Shown: positions 28,301 to 35,394 of the stretch, one piece after another
Layout of the letters: each line of letters starts with the position of its first letter
Numbering within the stretch: the stretch's first letter is position 1
Assembly: GCA_035493955.1 (NCBI GenBank)
Contig: DATJHI010000004.1
Coordinates: 62,001-126,000 of the forward strand
Source: NCED01 sp035493955
GTDB lineage: Bacteria; Pseudomonadota; Alphaproteobacteria; Caulobacterales; Caulobacteraceae
Length of the DNA stretch: 64,000 nucleotides
Direction of reading: 5' to 3'
Notes under the pieces: generated by a model
The model's database searches: none
Told to the model about the DNA's origin: nothing
Seen by the model: the letters and a program-made list of their open reading frames with translations, nothing else
Translations under genes and position numbers: made by a program

Positions 28301-28871
28301 GGTTGGCCTCCGCCGCCTTCAGCCTGAGGTCGGCCTCGTGACGGCGGGTGTAGAGGCCCGAGACCCCGGCCGCCTCCTCCAGGATGCGCCGCCGGTTGGA
28401 GGGTTTGGCCGCGATCAGTTCGGAGATCTGGCCCTGCCGCACCAGGGCCGGGGAATTGGCCCCGGTGGAGGCGTCGGCGAACAGCAACTGGACGTCGCGG
28501 GCGCGGGCCTCGACCCCGTTCACCCGATAGGTCGAGCCCGAGCCCCGGTCGATGCGGCGGCTGACCTCCAGGGTTTCGTAGCCGTTGAACTGGGCGGGCG
28601 CCCGGCGGTCGGTATTGTCGATGGTCAGGACCACTTCGGCGTGGTTGCGGGCGGGGCGCGCGCTGGTCCCGCCGAAGATCACGTCGTCCATGCCTTCGGC
28701 GCGCATGGCCTTGGCCGAGCTCGCGCCCATCACCCAGCGCAGGGCTTCCAGCAGGTTCGACTTGCCGCAACCGTTCGGGCCGACGACCGCGGTCAAGCCG
28801 GGTTCGATCCGGAACTCGATCGGATCAACGAAGGACTTGAAGCCCGAAAGGCGCAGCTTCTGGAAGTGCAC
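25347..28871 (-). CDS. smc: SMC, chromosome segregation ATPase
   Basis: SMC compacts and aligns chromosome arms with ScpA/ScpB. The 1174-residue protein has the Walker A GPNGCGKSNLLEALRWVMG near residue 32 and an N-terminal head. Two long coiled coils, unusually rich in alanine, enclose a hinge region (about 520-680). The C-terminal head has the ABC signature LMSGGEQALTATALIFGVF and Walker B CVLDEVDAPLDDANVDRF. The hinge lacks the usual paired glycine-rich motifs and looks degenerate. It ends 58 bp from the divergent-side polysaccharide deacetylase start, and dsbA-like genes lie upstream, an order common in alphaproteobacteria. Confidence 0.95.
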   Translation of the reverse strand: MHFQKLRLSGFKSFVDPIEFRIEPGLTAVVGPNGCGKSNLLEALRWVMGASSAKAMRAEGMDDVIFGGTSARPARNHAEVVLTIDNTDRRAPAQFNGYETLEVSRRIDRGSGSTYRVNGVEARARDVQLLFADASTGANSPALVRQGQISELIAAKPSNRRRILEEAAGVSGLYTRRHEADLRLKAAEANLLRLDDVTRELDSAHSRLRREARQAEVYKRVAAELRALQGAALYAKWLDARNIRTAAQGELRAAEAAVEAAVRDAAQAETTALAAGEAVKPLREEEQIAGAVLQRLAIERDRVEREAAQMDAEVARLEADIVRVDADHAREGHIVEDAAGVLERLAADLSELEAAIAAAPERTPELEAALAAAQGARGAADAEVERLAGEAAAEAARRRAAAEKVEQAAARRRATAARLDDVLARVARADRALEAAKADRAALSAEIDPEAEAARTAFEAALAALAKTRAAVEAAEAERAAAAAAEASARDAARKAEDELRRLRSEAQGLVQLGQTAKKSAYPPALDAVSPDRGYEAALAAALGEDLDAALDARAPAFWGGAPAAAPVWPAGATPLAPLVKAPPALAARLAMTALVDRADGDRLQKTLLIGARLVSREGDLWRWDGFTARAEAPKPAAKRLAQRARLQELDAEIARLAPGVDAAAKAHAEAAQRVRAADGALAQARQAPPAAERAVGTAREAVERHAREAARRDARAQSLDETIARFAAELAEAKTALAPAEAEAAEAEAVLAAAEAAAPHGAVPDVSPELAGARSAAGAAREAENKARFTLEAERRERETRLRRREAIRKEQEEWGRRTKAAGARQLDLVAHRKTLDARLSAAREAPLAMVERRAKLMDELAAAEARRARAADALAQAETAAGTADRIARAAEAAAGAAREARAAAGARLEAADERLEANAEQVRQTAKLEPEELAETIAEEAKKALADPAGVEARIAKLERDRENLGLVNLRAEEEASEHALRLEAMRAERTDLAGAISRLRGAVEELNAEGRERLLAAFEVIHHGFKALFQTLFEGGQAELKLVESDDPLEAGLEIYACPPGKRLAAMSLMSGGEQALTATALIFGVFLANPAPICVLDEVDAPLDDANVDRFCRMLDEMRRRTETRFIAITHNPVTMSRMDRLFGVTMPERGVSQLVSVDLRQAEALAAQ

Positions 28872-28896
28872 CGGCGTTAGGTCCCTCCAGGCGTCT

Positions 28897-29529
28897 CTAT
28901 TTCAGCAGGGGGGCGAGGGCGGCGTCGAGCTGAGCCATGCTGATCTCGCCGCCGTTATAGACGCTGCCGGCCAGGGTTTGGCCGTCCAGCTTCTTGCCGT
29001 TCACCGTGAAGCTGGGGGTGCCGGTGATGTTGTCCTTCTTGATCGCCGCATCCACCCGCTCGTTCAGCGCCTTCAGCCCGGCCTCGTCCTGGATGCACTT
29101 GGTGACCTGGTCCTCGGTCATGCCGACGCCTTTGCCGATCCTGAACAGCACGCCGCGCGGGTCGTTGTAGAGTTCGGCCTGGCTGTGGAAGATCGCGTCG
29201 ATGACACTGAAATATTTATCCTTTCCGGCGCAGCGGGCGACCAGAAAGCCGGCCGCGGCGACGCTGGCCGGGGGCGTCAGGAACTCGCGGAACACGTAGT
29301 GGACCTTGCCGGTGTCGACGTACTTGGCCTTGAAGGCGGGGAAGACCTCCTCGTTGAAGGCCGCGCAGTGCGGGCAGGTCACCGAAGCCCACTCGGTCAC
29401 CGTCACCTTGGCGTTGGGATTGCCGAGCTCCATCTCGGTCCCGCCGCTCGCCGCGCCGCCCTTGGGGCCGCAGGCGGATAGCAGGCTTACCGCCGCGGCG
29501 GCGATGATCCATCCGGTGAAGACGCGCAT
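28897..29529 (-). CDS. DsbA-like thiol:disulfide oxidoreductase lipoprotein
   Basis: The 210-residue product (from ATG 29529, GGAG eight bases upstream) has a lipoprotein signal with lipobox LLSAC (Cys20) and a DsbA/DSBA-like thioredoxin fold with the active site TCPHC (Cys52, Cys55). Downstream helices contain FLVARC and the cis-proline loop GTPSFTVNGKK. It should oxidise or isomerise disulfides in envelope proteins. It is the closest copy to smc. A second DsbA-like gene with the same CPHC site lies at 30282-30884, with an unrelated ORF between them. The two share AFKAKYVDTGKVHYVFREF-type blocks and look like an old duplication. Confidence 0.88.
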   Translation of the reverse strand: MRVFTGWIIAAAAVSLLSACGPKGGAASGGTEMELGNPNAKVTVTEWASVTCPHCAAFNEEVFPAFKAKYVDTGKVHYVFREFLTPPASVAAAGFLVARCAGKDKYFSVIDAIFHSQAELYNDPRGVLFRIGKGVGMTEDQVTKCIQDEAGLKALNERVDAAIKKDNITGTPSFTVNGKKLDGQTLAGSVYNGGEISMAQLDAALAPLLK

Positions 29530-29765
29530 TGGAAAGGCTCCGCGAGGTCGCAATCATCAAATCTGCCCCGATTCCAGCCGGCCAGGCCAGAGAAGGGGCG
29601 TCCCGGATAGTGTCCTAATTTGAAGCGACGCGCTCGGCCAGTTCCAGCCCCGGGTCTTCGTCGTGCTACAGATGGGCCGATCCGCCGCGGCGGGGGGCGT
29701 TCGGGCGCCATGGGATCACACGGCATCGAGGCAGGACAGGGTTGGCGCACAGGGGAGGTTAGGTG

Positions 29766-30263
29766 ATGTACGAGGCGATAAAGAAAATCCTACTCGTTGA
29801 GCTTCCTTCGTTAGATATCGTTCTGAAAATTCCGCTTACATTTATAATAATCGCTATAAGTATATTTATCCTTGTGGCCCTGTGGAGGGACCCGCTTCGC
29901 GCTTCCGCCTTGAATCCCGCGGCGGCCGCACGACTCGAAAGGGGAACCCAGGCTTTCTTCGACAGTAGCGGTCAGTTCGCCCCGGACCGCGCGGTCGTGT
30001 TCGGAACCGCGAAGGATATCGTCCGGCGAATGAAGACCGATCCCAATGTGTTCCAGAACATCGACGTGGAAATCGAGGCCAGGAAAAGGGCGGACAACAA
30101 CTGGAAGTTCGCGAACGAACTTTCGGCGGGAAAGGCGCTCGTGAACGCTCTGGGCCTCGATGTCGACACCCCCACGGAAAACAAGATTTTCCTTCAGATG
30201 CCGCTGCCCACCGGGGCGAAGGCTGTGCAGCCGGCGCCGGCTGCAGCCCCAAAAACGAATTAG
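29766..30263 (+). CDS. orphan membrane-anchored protein, unknown function
   Basis: A 165-residue product that I do not recognise. ATG 29766 is placed seven bases after GGGGAGG (29752-29758); the GTG at 29763 is too close. Residues 20-40 form one hydrophobic segment (IPLTFIIIAISIFILVAL), followed by a basic turn and a soluble domain of about 110 residues (FGTAKDIVRRMKTDP, EIEARKRADNNWKFANE). A proline/alanine-rich tail closes it. The first 120 bases are strikingly AT-rich and use codons such as ATA, TTA and AGT that neighbours avoid, a sign of acquired DNA. It lies divergent from one dsbA copy and convergent with the other. Confidence 0.6.
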   Translation: MYEAIKKILLVELPSLDIVLKIPLTFIIIAISIFILVALWRDPLRASALNPAAAARLERGTQAFFDSSGQFAPDRAVVFGTAKDIVRRMKTDPNVFQNIDVEIEARKRADNNWKFANELSAGKALVNALGLDVDTPTENKIFLQMPLPTGAKAVQPAPAAAPKTN

Positions 30264-30281
30264 AACGCTATGGGGTCCGGC

Positions 30282-30884
30282 CTATTTGCCGCCGAGCAGG
30301 GGGTCGATCGCCGCGCTGAGGGCGGCCAGGGTCTGCTCGCCTTCGAGCTTGGTCTTGCCGATGACGAAGGTCGGGGTCGACTGGATCTTGCCGACGTTGA
30401 ACGCCGCCTCGACCCGGGTGTTGAAGGCGTCCAGGGCGGCCTTGTCCTCGATGCAGGCCTGGGCCTTGGCTTCGTCCATTCCCCCGACCTTGGCCGCCTC
30501 CAGCAGCCAGGCCTTGGCGTCCCGGGTCTGGTAGAGTTTGTCCTGGCCGTGGAACAGGGCGTCGAGCACGGGGAAATATTTGTCGGCCGGGGCGCAGCGG
30601 GCGACCAGGAAGCCCGCCGCGGCCAGTTCCGCCGGATCGGTCGGGAACTCGCGGAAGACGTAGAGCACCTTGCCGGTATCGACGTACTTGGCCTTGAAGG
30701 CCGGGAACACCTCATTGTTGAACCGCCCGCAGTGCGGACAGGTGACCGAGGCGTACTCGATCACCGTCACCTTGGCCGAGGCCTTGCCCATCGACTTCTC
30801 GCCGGAGTCGGCCATGGCGGCGGGCGCCGCGACCATGACGGCGAGCAGGATGGCGGCGGTGCGGAGGAAGCGCGGCGTGACCAT
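30282..30884 (-). CDS. DsbA family thiol:disulfide oxidoreductase, copy 2
   Basis: The 200-residue protein has a signal peptide (residues 1 to about 25, ending PAAMA) and no lipobox, so it should be soluble in the periplasm. The active site is TCPHC (Cys49, Cys52). The insertion includes FLVARCAPADKYFPVLDALFHGQ, and the cis-proline loop is STPTFVIGKTKLEG. It shares the blocks FPAFKAKYVDTGKVLYVFREF (in part) with the copy at 28897-29529. It probably oxidises envelope proteins; several secreted proteins in this window carry paired cysteines. dciA lies 87 bp upstream. Confidence 0.88.
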   Translation of the reverse strand: MVTPRFLRTAAILLAVMVAAPAAMADSGEKSMGKASAKVTVIEYASVTCPHCGRFNNEVFPAFKAKYVDTGKVLYVFREFPTDPAELAAAGFLVARCAPADKYFPVLDALFHGQDKLYQTRDAKAWLLEAAKVGGMDEAKAQACIEDKAALDAFNTRVEAAFNVGKIQSTPTFVIGKTKLEGEQTLAALSAAIDPLLGGK

Positions 30885-30971
30885 GGTTTCAGCTCACCTG
30901 ACGAAAGCGACGAGACCAAGGCGTGAACCTCGCCCGGCGAGGCTTGTCAATCTGAAGGGGAGGCCGGGACC

Positions 30972-31523
30972 TCAGGGCTGGCGCAGGACCGCCCGGCCGA
31001 GTTTCATCAGCGCGTCCTTCAAGGCCCCGTCAGGGGCTTCGGCCAGCCCTTGCGCCAATTCCGCCTCCAGGGCCGCGTCGAGGGGCCCGATCTTGCGTCG
31101 CCGCGCCTGGGCGACGGCGGCCGGGCCGGCGGTCGCGGCGCCGGCGCGCACGGGTCCCTGCACGATCCGCAGCTTGGTCACCGCCTCGGTCCCCAGGTAG
31201 AGGTTCACCCGGGCCAGGATCTCCGGCGCCTGATGCTGGACCAGGGCCGCAGCCGGCCCGTCGACCTTGATCTCCAGGACCGACCCGCCGCCGCGCTGTT
31301 TGACTAGCTTCACCGGCTCGGTGCGCTTGGCCAGGGTCTCGCCGACGATCTCGCGCCAGCGCAGGTTCAAGGGCCCTGCGCCGGGGCCGAACCGCTGTTC
31401 CAGGGCCTTGAGGAATTTCGCCAGCTGCCGCCCGGCGGGAGGCGGGGGCGGCCGCGCCGGCCGCGACCGGCGGGTCGCCAGGATGCGGGCGGTCTCGTCG
31501 GGAGAGGGCAGGTTGCGGCTCAT
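30972..31523 (-). CDS. dciA: DciA family protein (DUF721), helicase-loading factor
   Basis: The 183-residue protein contains the DUF721 core: KFLKALEQRFGPGAGPLNLRWREIVGE, AKRTEPVKL and the LEIKVDGPAAALVQHQAPEILARVNLYLG block. DciA proteins load the replicative helicase DnaB in bacteria that lack DnaC or DnaI. The C terminus (about 120-183) is alanine-rich and not conserved. It is divergent from mutY, with only 57 bp between the starts, the normal alphaproteobacterial arrangement. Confidence 0.85.
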   Translation of the reverse strand: MSRNLPSPDETARILATRRSRPARPPPPPAGRQLAKFLKALEQRFGPGAGPLNLRWREIVGETLAKRTEPVKLVKQRGGGSVLEIKVDGPAAALVQHQAPEILARVNLYLGTEAVTKLRIVQGPVRAGAATAGPAAVAQARRRKIGPLDAALEAELAQGLAEAPDGALKDALMKLGRAVLRQP

Positions 31524-31580
31524 CCCCTTGACCTTACCGCCCCGGAGCCTTCACCACCACGCCTGACAGCGAGGTCTTGC

Positions 31581-32633
31581 TTGAACACCCGGTCCCTGCG
31601 CCGCGCCCTGCTTTCCTGGTACGACGCCAACGCCCGGCGCCTGCCCTGGCGCGTGGGGCCGGCCGACCGCCGCGCCGGGGTGCGGCCCGACCCCTACCGG
31701 GTGTGGCTGTCCGAAGTGATGCTGCAGCAGACCACCGTGCCCCACGCCACCCCCTATTTCCTCGGCTTCACCGAACGCTGGCCCACGGTCTCGGCCCTGG
31801 CCGCAGAGGAGGACGGGGCGGTGATGAGCGCCTGGGCGGGCCTGGGCTACTACGCCCGCGCCCGCAATCTCCTGACCTGCGCCCGCGCGGTGGCGTCGGA
31901 CCACGGCGGGGTCTTCCCCGACACAGAGGAAGGGCTGCGGGCCCTCCCCGGCGTCGGCGCCTACACGGCCGCCGCGGTGGCGGCCATCGCCTTCGACCGG
32001 GCCGCCAACGTGGTCGACGGCAATGTCGAGCGGGTGATGGCCCGGCTGTTCGCGGTGGAGACGCCGCTTCCCGACGCCAAGCCCGAACTGAAGGCCCTGG
32101 CGGCGAGCCTGGTCGCGGATGACCGGCCCGGCGACTGGGCCCAGGCGCTGATGGACCTCGGGGCCACGGTCTGCCGGCCCAGGCAGCCCCTTTGCGACCG
32201 CTGCCCCGTGGCCGCCGCTTGCGCCGCACTGAAGACCGGTGCGCCGGAAAATTATCCCCGCAAGAACGCCAAGGCCGACAGGCCCCGTCGCCATGGGGCG
32301 GCCTATCTGGCCATCCGCAAGGGCGAGGCGGCCCTGGTGCGCCGCCCGGCCAGGGGCCTGCTCGGCGGCATGCTGGCCCTGCCCACCAGCGACTGGCGCG
32401 CGGCGCCGTTCAATCCGGCGGAGGCCAAGCGCGCCGCGCCCGTCGCGGCGGATTGGCGGAGCATGGGCGAGATCGAACACGTCTTCACCCACTTCGCCCT
32501 GACCTTGCAGGTCTGGCGGGCGGAGGTTTCGGGCGAGGTCGACGGCGCGATCTGGACGCCCCTGGCCGAGGCCGGAGCGGGATTGCCCAGCGTGTTCCTC
32601 AAGGCCTTGAGGCGGGGGATGGCGCTGATCTGA
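31581..32633 (+). CDS. mutY: MutY, A/G-specific adenine glycosylase
   Basis: MutY removes adenine mispaired with 8-oxoguanine. From TTG 31581 (GAGG at 31571-31574) the product is 350 residues. It has the catalytic glutamate in SEVMLQQTTVP (Glu45), the helix-hairpin-helix LPGVGAYTAAAVAAIAF, the catalytic aspartate in VVDGNVERVMARL (Asp146), and an iron-sulfur cluster motif C-x6-C-x2-C-x5-C (CRPRQPLCDRCPVAAAC). A C-terminal NUDIX-like 8-oxoG recognition domain follows, with a FTHFAL motif. Length fits the family. Confidence 0.95.
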   Translation: MNTRSLRRALLSWYDANARRLPWRVGPADRRAGVRPDPYRVWLSEVMLQQTTVPHATPYFLGFTERWPTVSALAAEEDGAVMSAWAGLGYYARARNLLTCARAVASDHGGVFPDTEEGLRALPGVGAYTAAAVAAIAFDRAANVVDGNVERVMARLFAVETPLPDAKPELKALAASLVADDRPGDWAQALMDLGATVCRPRQPLCDRCPVAAACAALKTGAPENYPRKNAKADRPRRHGAAYLAIRKGEAALVRRPARGLLGGMLALPTSDWRAAPFNPAEAKRAAPVAADWRSMGEIEHVFTHFALTLQVWRAEVSGEVDGAIWTPLAEAGAGLPSVFLKALRRGMALI

Positions 32634-32640
32634 TCTTCCG

Positions 32641-32663
32641 CCTTCCCCGATTTGCAGGGGAGG
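32641..32663. terminator. hairpin between convergent mutY and ccrM
   Basis: CCTTCCCC (32641-32648) pairs with GGGGAGG (32657-32663), including one G-T pair, around an eight-base loop. GAGAAAAG follows. It is a modest candidate terminator in the 38 bp between the two stops. Confidence 0.35.
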
Positions 32664-32671
32664 AGAAAAGC

Positions 32672-33748
32672 CTAGGCGATCCCCGCCCGGATCTTGGCGC
32701 GCAGGCCGTCGATCGGCGCCAGGCCGCGGTCGGTCTTGATATGCCAGAAGGTCCAGCCGTTGCAGGCGGGGGCGTCGTCGACCAGGGCCCCCAGCTTATG
32801 GATCGAACCGGACAGGTCGCCGGCCACCAGGCTGCCGTCGGCGCGGACCTGGGCGCGGCGCTTGCCCTTGGGGCACCACAGCTCGTCCCCGGGCTGCAGC
32901 AGGCCGGCTTCCAGCACCATGCCGAAGGGGATGCGCGGCTCGGCCCGCTTGGAGCCGGTGATGGCCAGGTTGTCGATCGAGGTCGGGATCACCGCGGCGA
33001 TCCGGGCGCGGGCGAGCCTGACGTAGGTTTCCTCGCGCTCGATGCCGATGAAGCGGCGCCCCAGCCGCTTGGCCGCGGCGCCGGTGGTGCCGACGCCGAA
33101 GAAGGGATCCAGGACCAGATCGCCCGGCCGGGTGGAGGCCAGGATGACCCGGTGCAGCAGGGCCTCCGGCTTCTGGGTCGGATGGCCCTTGTCGCCGTTC
33201 TCGTCCTTCACCCGCTCTTCCCCGGTGCACAGGGGCAAGGTCCAGTCGGAGCGCATCTGCAGGTCGTCGTTGGCGACCTTCAGGGCGTCGTAGTTGAAGG
33301 TGTAGCGGCGCTGGCCCCGCGATTTGGCCGCCCAGATCAGGGTCTCGTGGGCGTTGGCGAAGCGGGTGCCCTTGAAGTTCGGCATCGGATTGGATTTGCG
33401 CCACACCACGTCGTTCAGCAGCCAGAACCCCAGGTCCTGCAGCGTCGATCCGACCCGGAAGATGTTGTGGTAGCTGCCGATCACCCACAGCGTGCCCTCG
33501 TCCTTGAGCACTCGGCGGCATTCGCCCAGCCAGGCGCGGGTGAAGGCGTCATAGGCCTCGAAGGAGGAGAACTGGTCCCAATGGTCGTCGACGGCGTCGA
33601 CCTTGGAGTTGTCCGGCCGGTGCAGGTCGCCGCCCAGCTGCAGGTTGTAGGGTGGGTCGGCGAACACCAGGTCGACCGACCTGTCGGGCAGGCGCGACAG
33701 CGCTTCCAGGCAATCGGCGTGGATGATGGTCTCGGCGTCTCGGATCAT
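32672..33748 (-). CDS. ccrM: CcrM, cell cycle-regulated DNA adenine methyltransferase (GANTC)
   Basis: CcrM methylates adenine in GANTC and marks replication passage in Caulobacter and relatives. The 358-residue product equals the Caulobacter length. It has the catalytic DPPY at residues 31-34 (FADPPYNLQLGG), the VDAVDDHWDQF and SYHNIFRVG blocks, the target-recognition region, the SAM-binding DPFFGVGTTGAAAKRLGRRFIG, and the C-terminal CcrM extension (GSKRAEPRIPFG, ACNGWTFWHIKTD). The frame is open for 27 more codons upstream, but GGAGG seven bases before ATG 33748 and family alignment fix this start. It lies convergent with mutY. Confidence 0.97.
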   Translation of the reverse strand: MIRDAETIIHADCLEALSRLPDRSVDLVFADPPYNLQLGGDLHRPDNSKVDAVDDHWDQFSSFEAYDAFTRAWLGECRRVLKDEGTLWVIGSYHNIFRVGSTLQDLGFWLLNDVVWRKSNPMPNFKGTRFANAHETLIWAAKSRGQRRYTFNYDALKVANDDLQMRSDWTLPLCTGEERVKDENGDKGHPTQKPEALLHRVILASTRPGDLVLDPFFGVGTTGAAAKRLGRRFIGIEREETYVRLARARIAAVIPTSIDNLAITGSKRAEPRIPFGMVLEAGLLQPGDELWCPKGKRRAQVRADGSLVAGDLSGSIHKLGALVDDAPACNGWTFWHIKTDRGLAPIDGLRAKIRAGIA

Positions 33749-33780
33749 GCGCCCCTCCGCAAGCGCGCAGGCTTGGCGGT

Positions 33781-33826
33781 TTAGGGTTAAGGGGCGGTGT
33801 ACGGCCGTTGATTCCGTCAGGGAATC
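33781..33826 (-). promoter_or_regulatory. candidate ccrM control region: two GANTC sites and a CtrA-like half site
   Basis: Upstream of ccrM lie GAATC at 33822-33826, GATTC at 33810-33814, and on the minus strand TTAACCCTAA (33790-33781). Two GANTC sites and CtrA control are known at the Caulobacter ccrM promoter, where methylation represses transcription. Here the GANTC sites are upstream of the TTAA element rather than in the leader. The CtrA half site has no TTAA partner at seven bases (only TGTA on the + strand at 33798-33801). Confidence 0.5.
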
Positions 33827-33847
33827 CAATCGGTTCTGGAACGAGGC

Positions 33848-34216
33848 TCAGACGGCCCTGGCCATCCTAGCCACCACGTCCGTGTCATAGGGCTTGGCGA
33901 TGAACTGACCGTGGTCGGGGATATCCCTCGCCGCCGGGACCGGGCGGCCAGAGGTGATGATCAGGCGGATGTCAGGCCGTTGTTGGCGGACCCGCCGGGC
34001 CAGCTCCAACCCGTCGAAGGGGCCCGGCATGTTGATGTCGGTGAAAACCACCGAGATTTCAGGGTGTAGGCCGATCTGGGCGAGGGCGTCTTCGGCGTCG
34101 CACGCCTCCAGCATCTCGAACCCGGCGTCCTCCAGCTCCTCCATCGCGACAAAGCGCAGCATCGGCTCGTCGTCCACGACGAGAATTACGGTCTTGGCTG
34201 GTCCAACAAAAGCCAT
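33848..34216 (-). CDS. single-domain response regulator (CheY-like receiver)
   Basis: The 122-residue protein is just a receiver domain. Acidic residues are in VVDDEPM, the phosphorylatable aspartate in VVFTDINMPGPFDGLELA (about Asp60), the conserved Ser/Thr in LIITSGRP, and the lysine in FIAKPYD. There is no output domain, so it acts by protein contact or phosphotransfer. No histidine kinase is next to it; the orphan kinase at 5478-7100 is far away and any link would be a guess. Upstream is an AT-rich 102 bp gap. Confidence 0.88.
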   Translation of the reverse strand: MAFVGPAKTVILVVDDEPMLRFVAMEELEDAGFEMLEACDAEDALAQIGLHPEISVVFTDINMPGPFDGLELARRVRQQRPDIRLIITSGRPVPAARDIPDHGQFIAKPYDTDVVARMARAV

Positions 34217-34318
34217 GTGTCGAAAACCGATCAGCTAATTGTTGGTTCCCGGCGACCAGATATTAATTCCAAATTTATCTTCGTTACTTCCCAGTAAATC
34301 GGGCTTAGACTGGAAAAT

Positions 34319-35389
34319 TCAGCGCTTGAGTGAAGTATTGCCGGAACCTTTGCCGACGGCTTGCCGGGTTGGCGCCGGGACGGGCCGCGACGCCAGATAG
34401 GCGGCGATGTCGGTGATGTCCCTGGTCGTCAGATTGGCCGTCACCGGCTTCATCAGCGCGCTCATGGCGCCGTTGCGCGCACCCTGGCGGAAATCGTTAA
34501 GCTGGCGGGCGATATAGCTGGGGGATCGCCCCGCAAGGCCGGGGATCGCGCCGACCCCGTTCAGATCGGGTCCGTGGCAGGTGGCGCAGGCCAGGGTCTT
34601 TCCGCTGGCGCCGGTGGTGACCAGCATCTTGCCACGGGCCACCGCGCCAGGGGGAACATAGGCGGTGAAGCCGGAGTGCGGATCGCGCAGCATCTCGGTG
34701 TTCTTGCGGTTGACCGGGACTTCGACGATGCGTCCGGCGATCGGCTCGGAACCGGCTTTGGCGCCCTCTACGGGGAGAAGCAGGCCCGCCTCGTTGTCCA
34801 CCTTCGGCGCCGTGGCCGATTCGACCACGCGGATCCAGGGCGTCCAGGGAATGGCGGAGAAATAGGCCGCGCTGGCGTTGATCTCGTCCTCGGTCATGGC
34901 CTTGGCCATGGCGACCATCAGGGCGGCGTTGGCCTTCAGCGGTTCGGCGCTGTGCCGGGCCCCGGTCTTCATGTCGTGCAGCTGCTCGACGATATAATCC
35001 TTCGGCAGGCCGGAGACGGGGGCGTTCTCCGTCCGTCCCTTGCCGTTCGGATAATGGCAAAGCGAGCAGGCCATTATGTTCCGCTTCGGGTCGCCCTCGG
35101 CGACGATCTTGGGCATGGGCGGGTGGTCGCCGGGAAACCAGTCGGCCGGCGCGGGCGTCCCGCGGACTTGGGTGTAGGTGAACTTTCCCTCTGAGCCGGG
35201 CAGGCTGTAGACCGTCCCGTCGTCAGGGATGACCGCCGCCGTGGCGTCGCCGTTCGGCGGAATGGCGTAGGCCCATTCCGGCTGTTGGCGCGGAGCTTTC
35301 TGGGCCGCCAGCCCGCCCTCGACGGCGAAAACGCTGGCGACCGCCGCAGCGCAGCCCGCCGTCGCCAGTGCGTTCGAGAATTTTTTCAT
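34319..35389 (-). CDS. dihaem cytochrome c
   Basis: The 356-residue product starts at ATG 35389, where GGGGGA at 35404-35399 is nine bases away. An ATG at 35398 adds three residues and would overlap the channel gene by four bases. A signal peptide spans residues 1 to about 29. Two class I c-type domains follow, each with one haem site: CSLCH (with the following YPNGKGR) and CATCH (GPDLNGVG). Each is followed by a helix with MKTGARHS or FRQGARNGAM, typical of cytochrome c4/cbb3-type dihaem proteins. It would shuttle electrons in the periplasm. It is immediately downstream of the ClC channel gene. Confidence 0.88.
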   Translation of the reverse strand: MKKFSNALATAGCAAAVASVFAVEGGLAAQKAPRQQPEWAYAIPPNGDATAAVIPDDGTVYSLPGSEGKFTYTQVRGTPAPADWFPGDHPPMPKIVAEGDPKRNIMACSLCHYPNGKGRTENAPVSGLPKDYIVEQLHDMKTGARHSAEPLKANAALMVAMAKAMTEDEINASAAYFSAIPWTPWIRVVESATAPKVDNEAGLLLPVEGAKAGSEPIAGRIVEVPVNRKNTEMLRDPHSGFTAYVPPGAVARGKMLVTTGASGKTLACATCHGPDLNGVGAIPGLAGRSPSYIARQLNDFRQGARNGAMSALMKPVTANLTTRDITDIAAYLASRPVPAPTRQAVGKGSGNTSLKR

Positions 35390-35394
35390 CCTGT

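Noticed and set aside
25791..28880. A 1029-codon frame antisense to smc
   Set aside because: It is glycine/leucine-rich shadow coding of the alanine/glutamate-rich SMC coiled coil; no start signal or domain is visible.
33749..33829. An N-terminal extension of 27 residues for CcrM
   Set aside because: GGAGG is correctly spaced for 33748 and the Caulobacter length of 358 is matched exactly without it.
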